Part shown: piece after piece, positions 36,901 through 44,626 of the stretch
Position numbering within the stretch: the stretch's first letter is position 1
How the letters are laid out: each line of letters starts with the position of its first letter
NCBI GenBank assembly: GCA_040222995.1
Contig: JAVKBW010000082.1
Span: forward strand, 186,001-250,000
Direction: 5' to 3'
From: JAVKBW01 sp040222995
GTDB lineage: Bacteria > Pseudomonadota > Alphaproteobacteria > UBA8366 > Aestuariispiraceae
Length of the DNA stretch: 64,000 nt
The notes under the pieces: generated by a model
Seen by the model: only the letters and a program-made list of their open reading frames with translations
Told to the model about the DNA's origin: nothing
Databases searched by the model: none
Translations under genes and position numbers: made by a program

Positions 36901-37291
36901 CTTCGTGGACCTCGGGCTCGTCGGTATCGCCCGGCAGATCCGGCTTAGCCAGATCGACCTGTTCCCGAACGTCGTTCATCGCCCTGTCGACGTCGAATCC
37001 GGCTTCGAATTCCAGCAGCACGTTCGCGCCGCTTTCAAACGCCGTCGACCGCATTTCCTTGACGCCTTCGATGGACCGCAATTCCTTTTCCATCGGGCGC
37101 ACAAGCAGGCGTTCGGCATCTTCCGGCGAAATGCCTTCATGATGCATCGACACGTAGATGATCGGGATATTGACGTCCGGTTCGGACTCTTTCGGGATGG
37201 AGACATAGGCGATGAAACCGGCAATCAGAAGGAAGGCCAGGACAGAGATCGTCGTTCGCGACCGGCTGAGGGCGGCGTCGATGGGACTCAC
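33953..37291 (-). CDS. RND-family efflux permease with a membrane insert
   Basis: A 1112-residue inner-membrane proton-driven efflux pump (AcrB/HAE1-like). Two halves with large periplasmic loops and the TM4 motif GMLVDGAIVV at about residues 393-402 (AcrB: DD; here Asp-Gly). Between the first half and the second periplasmic part, about residues 485-570, there is an extra stretch with two hydrophobic segments (LILTVAGAAAGAAVGDG and LLMAPFGIAGLYLGYRLGG) not found in standard RND pumps. Its start overlaps the adaptor stop by four bases, so adaptor and permease are co-translated. Regulated by the upstream PadR gene. An outer-membrane partner could be the TolC at 60351. Confidence 0.92.
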   Translation of the reverse strand: MSPIDAALSRSRTTISVLAFLLIAGFIAYVSIPKESEPDVNIPIIYVSMHHEGISPEDAERLLVRPMEKELRSIEGVKEMRSTAFESGANVLLEFEAGFDVDRAMNDVREQVDLAKPDLPGDTDEPEVHEVNLSLFPILNITLSGPLQERALLKLARELQDEIEAIPAVLEVNISGERDETVELVVDPSELDSYEIDAGSLLENISRSNQLIAAGALDTGQGRFSIKLPGLFEDIVDILEMPIKTDGDAVVKVRDIASVKRTFKDPQVRARINGEPALVLEVSKRSGSNLIDTVEKARAAVAKLSQNWPEGVEIGFTQDKSDQIRIMLSDLQNNVMSAILLVMIVIVGALGLRGGLLVGIAIPGSFLAGVLVLYGLGLTMNIVVLFSLILAVGMLVDGAIVVTEYADRKLAEGVPKAKAYGLAAKRMAWPITASTATTLAAFAPLLFWPGVVGEFMKYMPITLIATLTASLAMALIFLPALGTHLRTVTTLILTVAGAAAGAAVGDGVAILAGDTVPPALLMAPFGIAGLYLGYRLGGVAGNLLDRQESTGETAETLAADSDAEDLKNIGGLTGGYVRLLSLALSHPAKVLALAFICLIGANVAYGVLGRGVEFFPAVEPEQIVVNIHGRGNLSVDEKTKLVGEVEKRILDLNAEHREMRAIYTAAGVFQARDDEAEDIIGKIQIEFTDWDTRRSAATIKQDIRDHTADLAGIVVELQQEEAGPPVGKPINVQLSSYEPALLEPAVDKVRAFMESMDGLKDIEDSKPIPGIEWKYTVDRAQAAKFGADITLIGNVIQLVTKGLKVGDYRPNDADDEVDIVVRFPEERRSLDQLDNIRIGTEAGLIPMSNFVTRTAEQKTGLLRRTDANRIMFVRTEVEEGILVDEKVTQIREWLKTADLNPAVNVTFKGEDEEQAAAQDFLGKAFAVALFIMAIILVTQFNSFYSGFLILSAVIMSTVGVFLGLLAIDEPFSIVMSGIGVIALAGIVVNNNIVLIDTFDRLAKSEKTVYLAVLKTGAQRLRPVLLTTVTTILGLMPMVLQTNIDFISRDVSIGAPSTQWWRQLATAIVFGLAFATVLTLFVTPSALLARSNFKEWREKRLARNQLPEGVPAE

Positions 37292-38478
37292 GACCGGTTT
37301 CCTTCCTCGCCGCCGGACTGGAAGCGCGGTGCAAGCACTGTATCGGGAACCGGCGTTACCGTTTCCCCCTCGATGACATATTCCTGTCCGACCGTAATCA
37401 GCGTGGCTTCATCGGGCAGACCGCCGACCCACATACCCTGCGGGGACGACTCCAGAATCTGCACCAGATGGAAGTGAACCACGTTGTCGCCGTCCACCGT
37501 TTTCAGCCCGACCGCGCCGGTGTCCGACAGTGTCAGGAAACCCGGAGATATCAGGTGTGCCTTGGCGCGAACGGTCGGCAGGCGAAGTTCCGCCGTCATG
37601 CCTTCGCGGAACGCATTACCGGTCTGGGTGATTTCGACCTCGACCCGGTAGGTGCGGGTGGTTTCATTGGCGACAGAACCGATATAGACGATCTTGCCCT
37701 GTTCTTCCTGACCGGTGATCAGCTTGGCGGACGCTGTTTCGCCAAGTCCGATCCGGCTGACTTCGCGTTCGGAGACATCGCCGACAACGAGGATCGGATC
37801 AAGGTCGGTAACCGTGCCGATGGTGTTGCCCTGTTCAACATAGTCGCCAAGTTCGACCTGCTGTGAATGATAGATCCCGCTGAATGGCGCCCGGATGGCG
37901 GTGCGGTCGAGTTCGACCCGCCATTGTTGACGCTGCGCCTTTGCGGCATCGAGTTCCGCAAGCGCCTCGGCCCGTCGGATTTCAGACTGAAACCCCTTGT
38001 TGGCCAGCTTGCTCGCCGCGTCGTATTCAATCTCACGCTGCGCGACCAGCGCCTTGGCTTCATCGTATTTCGCTTGCCGGTCCTCGATGCTCAGGCGGGC
38101 GAGAACCTGCCCCTTTTCAACGACTTCGCCTTCAAAGACGTCGATTTCGCGGATGGTGCCGGCGGTTTCCGCCCTGATGACGACGCGACGGGAAGCCTCG
38201 GTTCGTCCGGCAATCACCAGATTCGTCTGCCGTTCGCGGGCGACGCTGTCGAATACGCGGACCGCCTGCGGCGGTGCGTCATCCGGCTTTTCGGTCTCAG
38301 CAGTTTCGGCAACGGGTTGCCCGGCGGTTTCGACCGGATCGGCGAGACCCAGCATTTCAAGATTGCCGGACGCGATCCAGCCGATCGCGGCAATGGCCAG
38401 AACGATAGCAAGCAACATCGACGCGCTTGGCCTACGGCGTTTCTGGGTCGCTTTTTCCGGGGCTTCTTCTGTATTCAT
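37288..38478 (-). CDS. RND efflux periplasmic adaptor (membrane-fusion protein)
   Basis: A 396-residue adaptor linking the RND pump to an outer-membrane channel. A cytoplasmic basic segment and one transmembrane helix (SMLLAIVLAIAAIGWIASG) open the protein. The lipoyl-like half (VVIRAETAGTIREIDVFEGE) and a coiled-coil hairpin near residues 130-180 follow, then beta-barrel segments. The ATG at 38478 is used; the open frame upstream is not family sequence. Co-transcribed with PadR (35 bases apart) and permease. Confidence 0.92.
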   Translation of the reverse strand: MNTEEAPEKATQKRRRPSASMLLAIVLAIAAIGWIASGNLEMLGLADPVETAGQPVAETAETEKPDDAPPQAVRVFDSVARERQTNLVIAGRTEASRRVVIRAETAGTIREIDVFEGEVVEKGQVLARLSIEDRQAKYDEAKALVAQREIEYDAASKLANKGFQSEIRRAEALAELDAAKAQRQQWRVELDRTAIRAPFSGIYHSQQVELGDYVEQGNTIGTVTDLDPILVVGDVSEREVSRIGLGETASAKLITGQEEQGKIVYIGSVANETTRTYRVEVEITQTGNAFREGMTAELRLPTVRAKAHLISPGFLTLSDTGAVGLKTVDGDNVVHFHLVQILESSPQGMWVGGLPDEATLITVGQEYVIEGETVTPVPDTVLAPRFQSGGEEGNRS

Positions 38479-38512
38479 TATTCTGACCTGTCTGTTTCGC
38501 TGATCGACGCGC

Positions 38513-39124
38513 TTATTCCGCTGCGTCCTGTGTCGTGTCCGAGGGCATCGTTGTCCTGGTTCCCGATGCGTCGATAATGTTTGCGCGTTCCCGTTCCAGA
38601 TAGTCGAGCGCCGCCTGGTAGACGGCGATCCCGAAGTTTCTGACGAAGTTCGGTCCGCGCGTCGCGTTGTCCGACAGCGCACCGGCGACCGGTTCGCAAA
38701 GATGCGATGCGCCTTCCTGTCCGCAATTGCGTATATGCTGCAGCTTCTGCCGGTACCAATCGATGCGCGCGTCGAGCTGCTTTTCGACATGACCCGGGGC
38801 GAGATAGTCCGTGAAAAACAGGTTGAACAGGAAATCCGACTTGAACTTGTCTTCCGACGGTTGGGTCGCCGCCAGCGAGGACATCAGGGCCTGCCGGCCG
38901 GCTTCCGTGATCCGGAAAATCTTCTTGTCGGGACGTTTGGCCTGTTCTTCCGTACGGCCATCGACCAGACCTTCTTCCGTCAGTCTAGCGAGCGCCGGAT
39001 AGATCGACCCGAATCCGCCCTCGGCGAAAGCCGCGAAGGGGCCTTCTTCGAATGCCTTGCGTATCTCATAGCCGCTTGCCGGGCCGAGCGCGAGAACGCC
39101 CAGACATGTCGTTTTGATATCCAT
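38513..39124 (-). CDS. PadR-family transcriptional regulator
   Basis: A 203-residue regulator with the PadR winged helix (CLGVLALGPASGYEIRKAFE, about residues 6-25, and the wing segment near GSIYPALARLTEEGLV) and a C-terminal helical Vir-type dimerisation region. PadR proteins typically repress efflux or phenolic-acid genes and are released by ligand. ATG at 39124 is chosen; a GTG three codons upstream is also possible. It heads the adaptor-permease operon. A clean AT-rich inverted repeat at 39198 is its probable operator. Confidence 0.92.
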   Translation of the reverse strand: MDIKTTCLGVLALGPASGYEIRKAFEEGPFAAFAEGGFGSIYPALARLTEEGLVDGRTEEQAKRPDKKIFRITEAGRQALMSSLAATQPSEDKFKSDFLFNLFFTDYLAPGHVEKQLDARIDWYRQKLQHIRNCGQEGASHLCEPVAGALSDNATRGPNFVRNFGIAVYQAALDYLERERANIIDASGTRTTMPSDTTQDAAE

Positions 39125-39197
39125 TGCCGCCACCGAAAATCGTATTGTCGACGCTGCGGCGGGATATAAGGGGACAGCCTACCTATATCAAGCAGAA

Positions 39198-39216
39198 ATA
39201 TATCGAATAGATATAT
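39198..39216. promoter_or_regulatory. Inverted repeat ATATATC-GAATA-GATATAT, PadR operator candidate
   Basis: Perfect 7-base arms with a 5-base centre, 74 bases before the padR start, in the region between padR and the cold-shock gene. PadR regulators bind AT-rich palindromes of this kind, which supports autoregulation of the pump operon. Confidence 0.6.
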
Positions 39217-39273
39217 CAATGCCTCGCTGTTGCGGGGGCCTGTGCGTACCGGCTTCGGTGGGAACCAGGCGGT

Positions 39274-39786
39274 TCAGACGATCTCGATACTGTCCGCCAT
39301 CGGGCCCTTGTCGCCCATCCGGGTGCGGATTCTCACCGGCTGATCGTTTTCCACCGACATGATGCCGCAACGTTCCAGGGTGCGTGCGGAGATGAAAACA
39401 TCCGGTCCGCCGGCATCCGGCGCGATAAAGCCGAATCCCTTGCCGGCATCGAAGAACTTCACCTTGCCGTCGACCGGGCCTTCCGAGACAGCGCCGCCGC
39501 CGGCGTCTTCGTTGCGCGGCGGTGCGCGGCGGACGCCGGTGGATGCATCGACGGAATGAATGACGGCGACCTGCAGACCACGCGGTGTTTCCATCAGGTC
39601 GGCGACAATGGTTGCGCCCTCGGGAAGCTCGGGGCTGCCGGCGGTTGCGACAACAGAAGCATGGAGAAAGATATCCGGGCCCCGGTTCGGGTTGGTGGCG
39701 AATCCGAAGCCCTTGGTGACGTTGAACCACTTTACGACGAGGGTTACATTTTCCTCGGCGATGGCGGGGGGCATACGACGGTCCAT
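39274..39786 (-). CDS. Cold-shock protein with two CSD domains
   Basis: A 170-residue RNA/DNA-binding protein with two cold-shock domains. The first has VVKWFNVTKGFGFATN at about residues 22-37. The second has KVKFFDAGKGFGFIAPD near 109-125. Two-domain forms are common in Alphaproteobacteria. RNP-1-like KGFGFA/I and DIFLH/DVFIS residues are visible in both. GAGGTAG precedes the ATG at 39786. A long hairpin lies upstream (39891-39937). Likely roles are RNA chaperoning or antitermination. Confidence 0.93.
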   Translation of the reverse strand: MDRRMPPAIAEENVTLVVKWFNVTKGFGFATNPNRGPDIFLHASVVATAGSPELPEGATIVADLMETPRGLQVAVIHSVDASTGVRRAPPRNEDAGGGAVSEGPVDGKVKFFDAGKGFGFIAPDAGGPDVFISARTLERCGIMSVENDQPVRIRTRMGDKGPMADSIEIV

Positions 39787-39890
39787 AGCAGTACTACCTC
39801 AAACACTACACAATAGTCAGCAAAACATGTACATCCGGAATGCTGACACGCGCGGCAGAATAAATCCGAACAATGTCACGCATCAACGTT

Positions 39891-39937
39891 GCAACTGTTA
39901 CAATCTGGTGTCTGTTTCAAGTGATTGTAACGGTTGC
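39891..39937. promoter_or_regulatory. 15-bp hairpin between GST and cold-shock genes
   Basis: GCAACTGTTACAATC pairs with GATTGTAACGGTTGC, 15 pairs with a single G-T wobble, around a 17-base loop. There is no U-run on either side. It is 13 bases past the GST stop and about 105 bases before the cold-shock start, so it could be a GST mRNA 3' end, an operator or part of the cold-shock leader. Confidence 0.6.
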
Positions 39938-39950
39938 GGGCGGTTTCCAT

Positions 39951-40649
39951 CTATCGCCGGACCGTTGTCGCGGTCTGGCCGAACAGCATCTTTTTCGCAT
40001 CGTCGGACAGTGTTTCCGGTTTCTTGAATTCCGTGCCCCGGTCATAGGCGCGCTGTACGGCCGGACGTTCCGACAGGGTGTCGAACCAGCGTTTCACATT
40101 GGGAAACTCCGCGATGTCGATTTCCTGGTTTTCATGCGACACAATCCAGGGATACGCCGCCATATCGGCGATGGAGTATTCGTCGGTAATGAATTCCCGG
40201 CCGGTGAGACGAAAGTCGAGCACACCGTAGAGACGGGATGTTTCATTGATGTAGCGGGTAATCGCGTAGTCGATCTTTTCCGGTGCGTAGGTTCTGAAAT
40301 GATGGCTCTGGCCCAGCATCGGACCCAGACCGGCCATCTGCCACATCAGCCACTGCAGGACATCGGCGCGGGCGCGCGGTTCGGACGGCAGAAACCGGCC
40401 GTATTTCTCGGCAAGATAAATCAGGATCGCGCCGGATTCGAAAACCGAAAGCCGGTCGCCGCCGTCGGCCGGGTCGGTATCGACAATCGCCGGAATCCGG
40501 TTGTTCGGTGCGATTTCAAGGAAATCCAGGTCGAACTGTTCGCCCCGGGCGATATCGACCGGTTTGATTTCATAATCGATGCCCGCTTCTTCCAGGAAGA
40601 TCGTGATTTTATGGCCGTTCGGCGTGGGCCAGTAATACAGGTCGATCAT
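39951..40649 (-). CDS. yfcG: Glutathione S-transferase, YfcG-like
   Basis: A 232-residue thioredoxin-fold plus helical domain protein. It matches E. coli YfcG closely by eye in MIDLYYWPTPNGHKITIFLE, PNNRIPAIVDTDPADGG, FESGAILIYLAEK and GGLGPMLGQ-type segments (here AGLGPMLGQSHHF). YfcG has disulphide-bond reductase activity with two bound glutathiones. It is followed by the SDR gene upstream in the same orientation, 105 bases away. Whether the physiological role is disulphide reduction or detoxification is open. Confidence 0.88.
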   Translation of the reverse strand: MIDLYYWPTPNGHKITIFLEEAGIDYEIKPVDIARGEQFDLDFLEIAPNNRIPAIVDTDPADGGDRLSVFESGAILIYLAEKYGRFLPSEPRARADVLQWLMWQMAGLGPMLGQSHHFRTYAPEKIDYAITRYINETSRLYGVLDFRLTGREFITDEYSIADMAAYPWIVSHENQEIDIAEFPNVKRWFDTLSERPAVQRAYDRGTEFKKPETLSDDAKKMLFGQTATTVRR

Positions 40650-40754
40650 GGGTTTCCCATCTTCGCTATCGCGGCAGGCTCCGCAGCATCGCCGCGACCT
40701 GCCTACCTGATTTCATGTGGCCTGCCGAACGCCAATGTCAAGCCGGTTCGCGCC

Positions 40755-41534
40755 CTACATCGTGCCCTTGAAGCTGCCGCCGTCGAGCAGCAGGTTGTGG
40801 CCGGTGATGTAGCCGGCCTGGGCGCTGCACAGAAAGGCGCAGGCATCGCCGAAGTCGGAGGCCAGGCCGAACCGGCCGGCCGGGTTCGCCGCCGCCGCCT
40901 TCGCGATGACCTCCAGCGGATCCTTGCCTTCGCGCTTGGCCGCGTCGTTCAGGTTGGAAAAAAGCCTGTCGGTTTCGTGCGCGCCGGGCAGGATGTTGTT
41001 GATGGTCACGTTGTGCCGCACCGTTTCGCGGCTGAGGCCCGCGACGAATCCTGTAAGGCCGGCGCGGGCGGCGTTCGACAGGCACAGATCGGGGATCGGT
41101 TGGCGAACCGCCGCCGAGGTGATGTTGACGATGCGCCCGAACTTTCGCTCGATCATGCCGTCGACTGTCGCCTTGATCATTTCGATGGCGGAAATCATGT
41201 TGGCGTTGACGGCGGCCAGCCAGTCCTCCGGCTCGAAATCGCGGAAATTGCCGGTCGGCGGGCCGCCGGCGTTGTTCACCAGAACATCGGGGTCGGGGCA
41301 GGCGGCGAGAACGGCCTTGCGGCCTTCCGGCGTTGTGATATCGCCGACGACCGGGGTCACCGTTGCGCCGCTTTCCAGCGCGATATCCTTGGCCGTATCG
41401 TTGAGCGGGCCTTCGGTTCGCGCGGTAATGAAAACCGATACGCCTTCACGCGCCAGAGACAGGGCGCTGGCTTTGCCCAACCCCTTGCTGGCGGCGCAAA
41501 CGATGGCCGTGCGGCCTGAAAGTCCAAGATCCAT
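40755..41534 (-). CDS. SDR-family oxidoreductase with non-canonical catalytic residues
   Basis: A 259-residue Rossmann-fold short-chain dehydrogenase. The cofactor motif is CAASKGLGKASAL (residues 13-25) and NNAGGPPTG follows at about 87-95. Ser140 is in place, but the Tyr and Lys of YxxxK fall on Ser153 and Arg157, in the stretch CLSNAARAGL. Such members are known as a subgroup and are usually annotated only as SDR. Their activity is unclear. The preserved fold and Ser suggest a binding or altered catalytic role. Confidence 0.85.
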   Translation of the reverse strand: MDLGLSGRTAIVCAASKGLGKASALSLAREGVSVFITARTEGPLNDTAKDIALESGATVTPVVGDITTPEGRKAVLAACPDPDVLVNNAGGPPTGNFRDFEPEDWLAAVNANMISAIEMIKATVDGMIERKFGRIVNITSAAVRQPIPDLCLSNAARAGLTGFVAGLSRETVRHNVTINNILPGAHETDRLFSNLNDAAKREGKDPLEVIAKAAAANPAGRFGLASDFGDACAFLCSAQAGYITGHNLLLDGGSFKGTM

Positions 41535-41682
41535 GCCTTAAGTCTCCCTGTTCCGTCCCGGCCTGCCCGGGCCCTGCCGCCGGAGCATAACGGTTGACAC
41601 CTTGGCGGGCCACCCCACTATGGGGGCGCGCGCCGCGACAAGCGTCTCTGGACAACCATAACCGAAACAGGGCAAAGGCGAG

Positions 41683-42879
41683 ATGGCTGAATTCGGCATG
41701 GCCGATTTGTGCATCCTGGTACTCGACAGCCAGGAACGCGCCCGCGAATCCATGGTCCGGACCCTGACGGCTTTGGGCGTGAAAGTCGTTGCCGAGGCCG
41801 ATACCGCTGCGCTGGGTCTGGAAAAGATCGATACCAGCATTTTCGATTTCGACGTGGTCGTCGCCGATCTGCAGATGGCGGAAGGCGAGGGTGTCGAAAT
41901 TCTGCGCCATCTTGAAGAACGCGACAGCCGGGCCGGCATCATCATTACCGGCGGTGGAGAAAGCCGCACCCTGCGCGCCGGGGCCGATCTGGCGCGGGCG
42001 CGGGGCCTGCGCGTGCTGGGCACGATCGAAAAACCGGTCACGATGGCGTCAGTCAGCGAAATGCTATCGCGTCTGGCATTCGACAAGACAGAGCATGATC
42101 CGATAGCGAGCCTGTCTATCGAGGCTGATGATATTGCCCGCGCCGTCGAGGAAAACGAACTGCTGGTTTACTACCAGCCGAAAATGGCGATCCCCACCCG
42201 CGAAATTGTCGGCGCCGAGGCGCTGGTGCGGTGGCTGCACCCCGATCACGGGCTGCTGCCGCCGGATGTCTTTATTCCTCGCGCCGTTGAAGCCGGGCTG
42301 ATCGAACCGCTGACCCACCTGGTGCTGGGCAAGGCGTTCGAACAGGCCGGAATCTGGGCGCTGTCGGGACATATCGTGCCGCTGGCGATCAATATCGCGC
42401 CGGAAAGTCTGACCAATCTGGACCTGCCGAATGTGGTGCTGGACGAAGCCCGACGGCACGGCATCGCACCCGGCACAATCACTGTCGAAATCACCGAAAG
42501 CGGTGTGGTCAAGGACATGGCCGCGGCTCTGGACGTGCTGACGCGGTTGCGTCTGAAGGGGGTTGGTGTGGCGATTGACGATTACGGCACCGGCTTCGCC
42601 ACGGTTTCGCAGCTTGAAGCCCTGCCGTTCGATGAGGTGAAGCTGGACCGCACGTTCGTTACCGGGGCGTCGCGCGCGCCGCGCCTGCGGAAAATACTGG
42701 AATCCTCGATAGCGCTTGCCAAGGAGCTCGATCTGAAAACCGTTGCCGAGGGCGTCGAGACCATCGATGACTGGAACCTGCTGGAAGAGCTGTCCTGCGA
42801 TGTCGCCCAGGGGTTCTTCTTCGCCATGCCGATGCCCGGTACCGACCTGCCGGGCTGGATGATCGCGCAGGGCGATTAG
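41683..42879 (+). CDS. Response regulator with REC and EAL domains (c-di-GMP phosphodiesterase)
   Basis: A 398-residue cytoplasmic signalling protein. The receiver domain (residues about 5-120) has the phospho-acceptor Asp in VVADLQMAEGEG and the conserved Lys in TIEKPV. The EAL domain (about 145-390) has EALVRW, EITES, DDYGTG, EVKLDR and AEGVET, so all the usual catalytic motifs are present and it should hydrolyse c-di-GMP. The partner histidine kinase is not in the window. The TPP-decarboxylase pair follows 34 bases downstream, which may be coincidental or co-transcribed. Confidence 0.92.
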   Translation: MAEFGMADLCILVLDSQERARESMVRTLTALGVKVVAEADTAALGLEKIDTSIFDFDVVVADLQMAEGEGVEILRHLEERDSRAGIIITGGGESRTLRAGADLARARGLRVLGTIEKPVTMASVSEMLSRLAFDKTEHDPIASLSIEADDIARAVEENELLVYYQPKMAIPTREIVGAEALVRWLHPDHGLLPPDVFIPRAVEAGLIEPLTHLVLGKAFEQAGIWALSGHIVPLAINIAPESLTNLDLPNVVLDEARRHGIAPGTITVEITESGVVKDMAAALDVLTRLRLKGVGVAIDDYGTGFATVSQLEALPFDEVKLDRTFVTGASRAPRLRKILESSIALAKELDLKTVAEGVETIDDWNLLEELSCDVAQGFFFAMPMPGTDLPGWMIAQGD

Positions 42880-42913
42880 GCACATCTTACCGAACCGCAA
42901 GGAAATTTACCGC

Positions 42914-43435
42914 ATGTCCGATCTTTCAGAAGCCCCCTGGCAGGACGACCTGTTCGTCGCCCTGAAACAGGCGGATATCCGCCAACTGCCGTATGTGCCG
43001 GATGCCGGCCATGCGCATGTTCTGGCCCGGGCGCATAGCGACGGGCACATTCGCCCCGTTGTGCTGACGACCGAGGAGGAAGGCATCGCGCTGGCGGCGG
43101 GCGCGTGGCTTGGCGGTGACCGCTCGGTGCAGTTGATGCAAAGCAGCGGCGTCGGCAATTGCCTGAACATGCTGACGCTGATCTCGAACTGTCGTTTTCC
43201 GTTTGCGACGATCATTACAATGCGCGGCGAATGGGCGGAATTCAACGGCTGGCAGGTGCCGATGGGACGGGCGACTCCGGCGAGCCTGGAACTGATGGGC
43301 GTCGCCGTGATGCGCGTTGACCGGCCGGAAGATGTCGGCCCGACGGTCAGCGCGGCCCTGCATGCGGCCTTTGTCGGCGGCGAGGCTGTCGCGGTGCTGC
43401 TATCGCAGAAGCTTATCGGCCGGAAGGAGTGGTGA
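42914..43435 (+). CDS. TPP-dependent decarboxylase, N-terminal (alpha) subunit
   Basis: A 173-residue protein equal to the PYR domain of a ComD-type sulphopyruvate decarboxylase or phosphonopyruvate decarboxylase. The TPP-activating Glu lies in TTEEEGIALAAGAWLGG. The paired beta subunit follows, starting two bases after its stop. Two-gene splitting is typical of ComDE-type enzymes. Substrate is unresolved; sulphopyruvate, phosphonopyruvate or another 2-oxoacid are possible. Confidence 0.85.
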   Translation: MSDLSEAPWQDDLFVALKQADIRQLPYVPDAGHAHVLARAHSDGHIRPVVLTTEEEGIALAAGAWLGGDRSVQLMQSSGVGNCLNMLTLISNCRFPFATIITMRGEWAEFNGWQVPMGRATPASLELMGVAVMRVDRPEDVGPTVSAALHAAFVGGEAVAVLLSQKLIGRKEW

Positions 43436-43436
43436 G

Positions 43437-44021
43437 ATGACTGAGATGAAAGGTCTCGATCGCCGCGCCGTTGTCCGCGCGCTGGTTGCGGAACGGGGCG
43501 AAACGCTGGCCATTACCGGTCTCGGGTCATCCGCCTACGACCTGTATGCCGCCGGCGATCATGACGCCAATTTCTATCTGTGGGGCGCGATGGGTGCGGC
43601 CGCGATGACGGGGCTGGGCCTCGCCATCGCGCAGCCGAAGAAGCCGGTTCTGGTGATAACCGGCGATGGCGAACAGTTGATGGCTTTGGGCGCGTTCGCG
43701 ACCATCGGCGTGCAGCGGCCGCCGAACCTGACGCTGGTGGTGCTCGACAACGGGCATTTCGGCGAGACCGGCATGCAGGAAAGCCACACGACGGCGGGCG
43801 TCGATCTCGCCGCCGTCGCAAGCGCCTGCAGTTTCGCGTGGTCCGAGACGATAAATGACGAGGCGGCTTTGGCCGGGCTGGTTTCGAAGATCGGCGTGAC
43901 CGGCGGGCCCGGCTTCGCCCGTATTCTCATCAGCGCCGATACGCCGCCCCGCGCCCTGCCGTCACGCGACGGCGTTTACCTGAAGAACCGGGTGCGTCTG
44001 CATCTGGGGCTTGAGGTCTAG
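43437..44021 (+). CDS. TPP-dependent decarboxylase, C-terminal (beta) subunit
   Basis: A 194-residue PP domain subunit. The TPP-Mg motif is GDGEQLMALGAFATIG ... LVVLDN near residues 79-107, followed by GHFGETGMQESHT. The start ATG at 43437 follows the alpha stop by one base, with GGAAGGAG just upstream; longer upstream frames would overlap the alpha gene. With the alpha subunit it forms a complete active site. HutD follows 11 bases later. Confidence 0.85.
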   Translation: MTEMKGLDRRAVVRALVAERGETLAITGLGSSAYDLYAAGDHDANFYLWGAMGAAAMTGLGLAIAQPKKPVLVITGDGEQLMALGAFATIGVQRPPNLTLVVLDNGHFGETGMQESHTTAGVDLAAVASACSFAWSETINDEAALAGLVSKIGVTGGPGFARILISADTPPRALPSRDGVYLKNRVRLHLGLEV

Positions 44022-44032
44022 GGTGCGTCTCG

Positions 44033-44617
44033 ATGTCCGTCTGCAAGATCACGCCCGACGATCATATCGTCATGCCGTGGAAAAACGGCGAAGGCACGAC
44101 ACGCCAGATCGCCACCGGCGGCAACGATCCCGATACCGGAGACTGGGGTTGGCGGGTTTCCATCGCGGCGGTGGAGCGGGACGGGGCGTATTCCGAATTT
44201 CCCGGCGTCGACCGGCTGACCACGGTGGTGGTCGGCAACGGCACCGACCTGTTTCACCCGGACGGCTCAACCATCGCGCTGAACCCGTTCCAGCCGACCC
44301 TCATTCCTAGTGATGTTGCGCTTTGGGGATTTCTGCGCGACGAGCCGATCGTCAATCTGAATGTGATGACGCGGCAGGGGCGCTACACGGCGACGGCGGA
44401 AATCATGGACGGGCCGCAGGAACGTACCGTCGAAACCGCACCTTCCGGCGTGCTGCTGGTTTATGGTCTTGGCGGGAAATGTTCGCTGCAATCGGATGGC
44501 GGTGATACGGTAGCCGCAGCCGAAGGAGAAACGCTGGTAATTGAAGGGAAAGGGTGTTCTGGCTTCACCTTGATAATTGAAGCGCGTGTTGCAAATATCA
44601 GTATCCGACACGATTAG
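44033..44617 (+). CDS. HutD/Ves family protein
   Basis: A 194-residue double-cupin-like protein. The family motif MPWKNGEGTTRQIA is at about residues 14-27, followed by WGWRVSIAAVERDGAYSEFPGVDR. HutD is associated with histidine utilisation genes and Ves with stress, but no clear biochemical role is known. No hut genes are in the window. It follows the TPP-decarboxylase pair and is convergent with the membrane protein at 44627. Confidence 0.88.
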   Translation: MSVCKITPDDHIVMPWKNGEGTTRQIATGGNDPDTGDWGWRVSIAAVERDGAYSEFPGVDRLTTVVVGNGTDLFHPDGSTIALNPFQPTLIPSDVALWGFLRDEPIVNLNVMTRQGRYTATAEIMDGPQERTVETAPSGVLLVYGLGGKCSLQSDGGDTVAAAEGETLVIEGKGCSGFTLIIEARVANISIRHD

Positions 44618-44626
44618 GGCAGATTG

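Noticed and set aside
39873..41519. 548-residue frame antisense to GST and SDR
   Set aside because: Spans two real genes on the other strand and the non-coding hairpin. No motifs.
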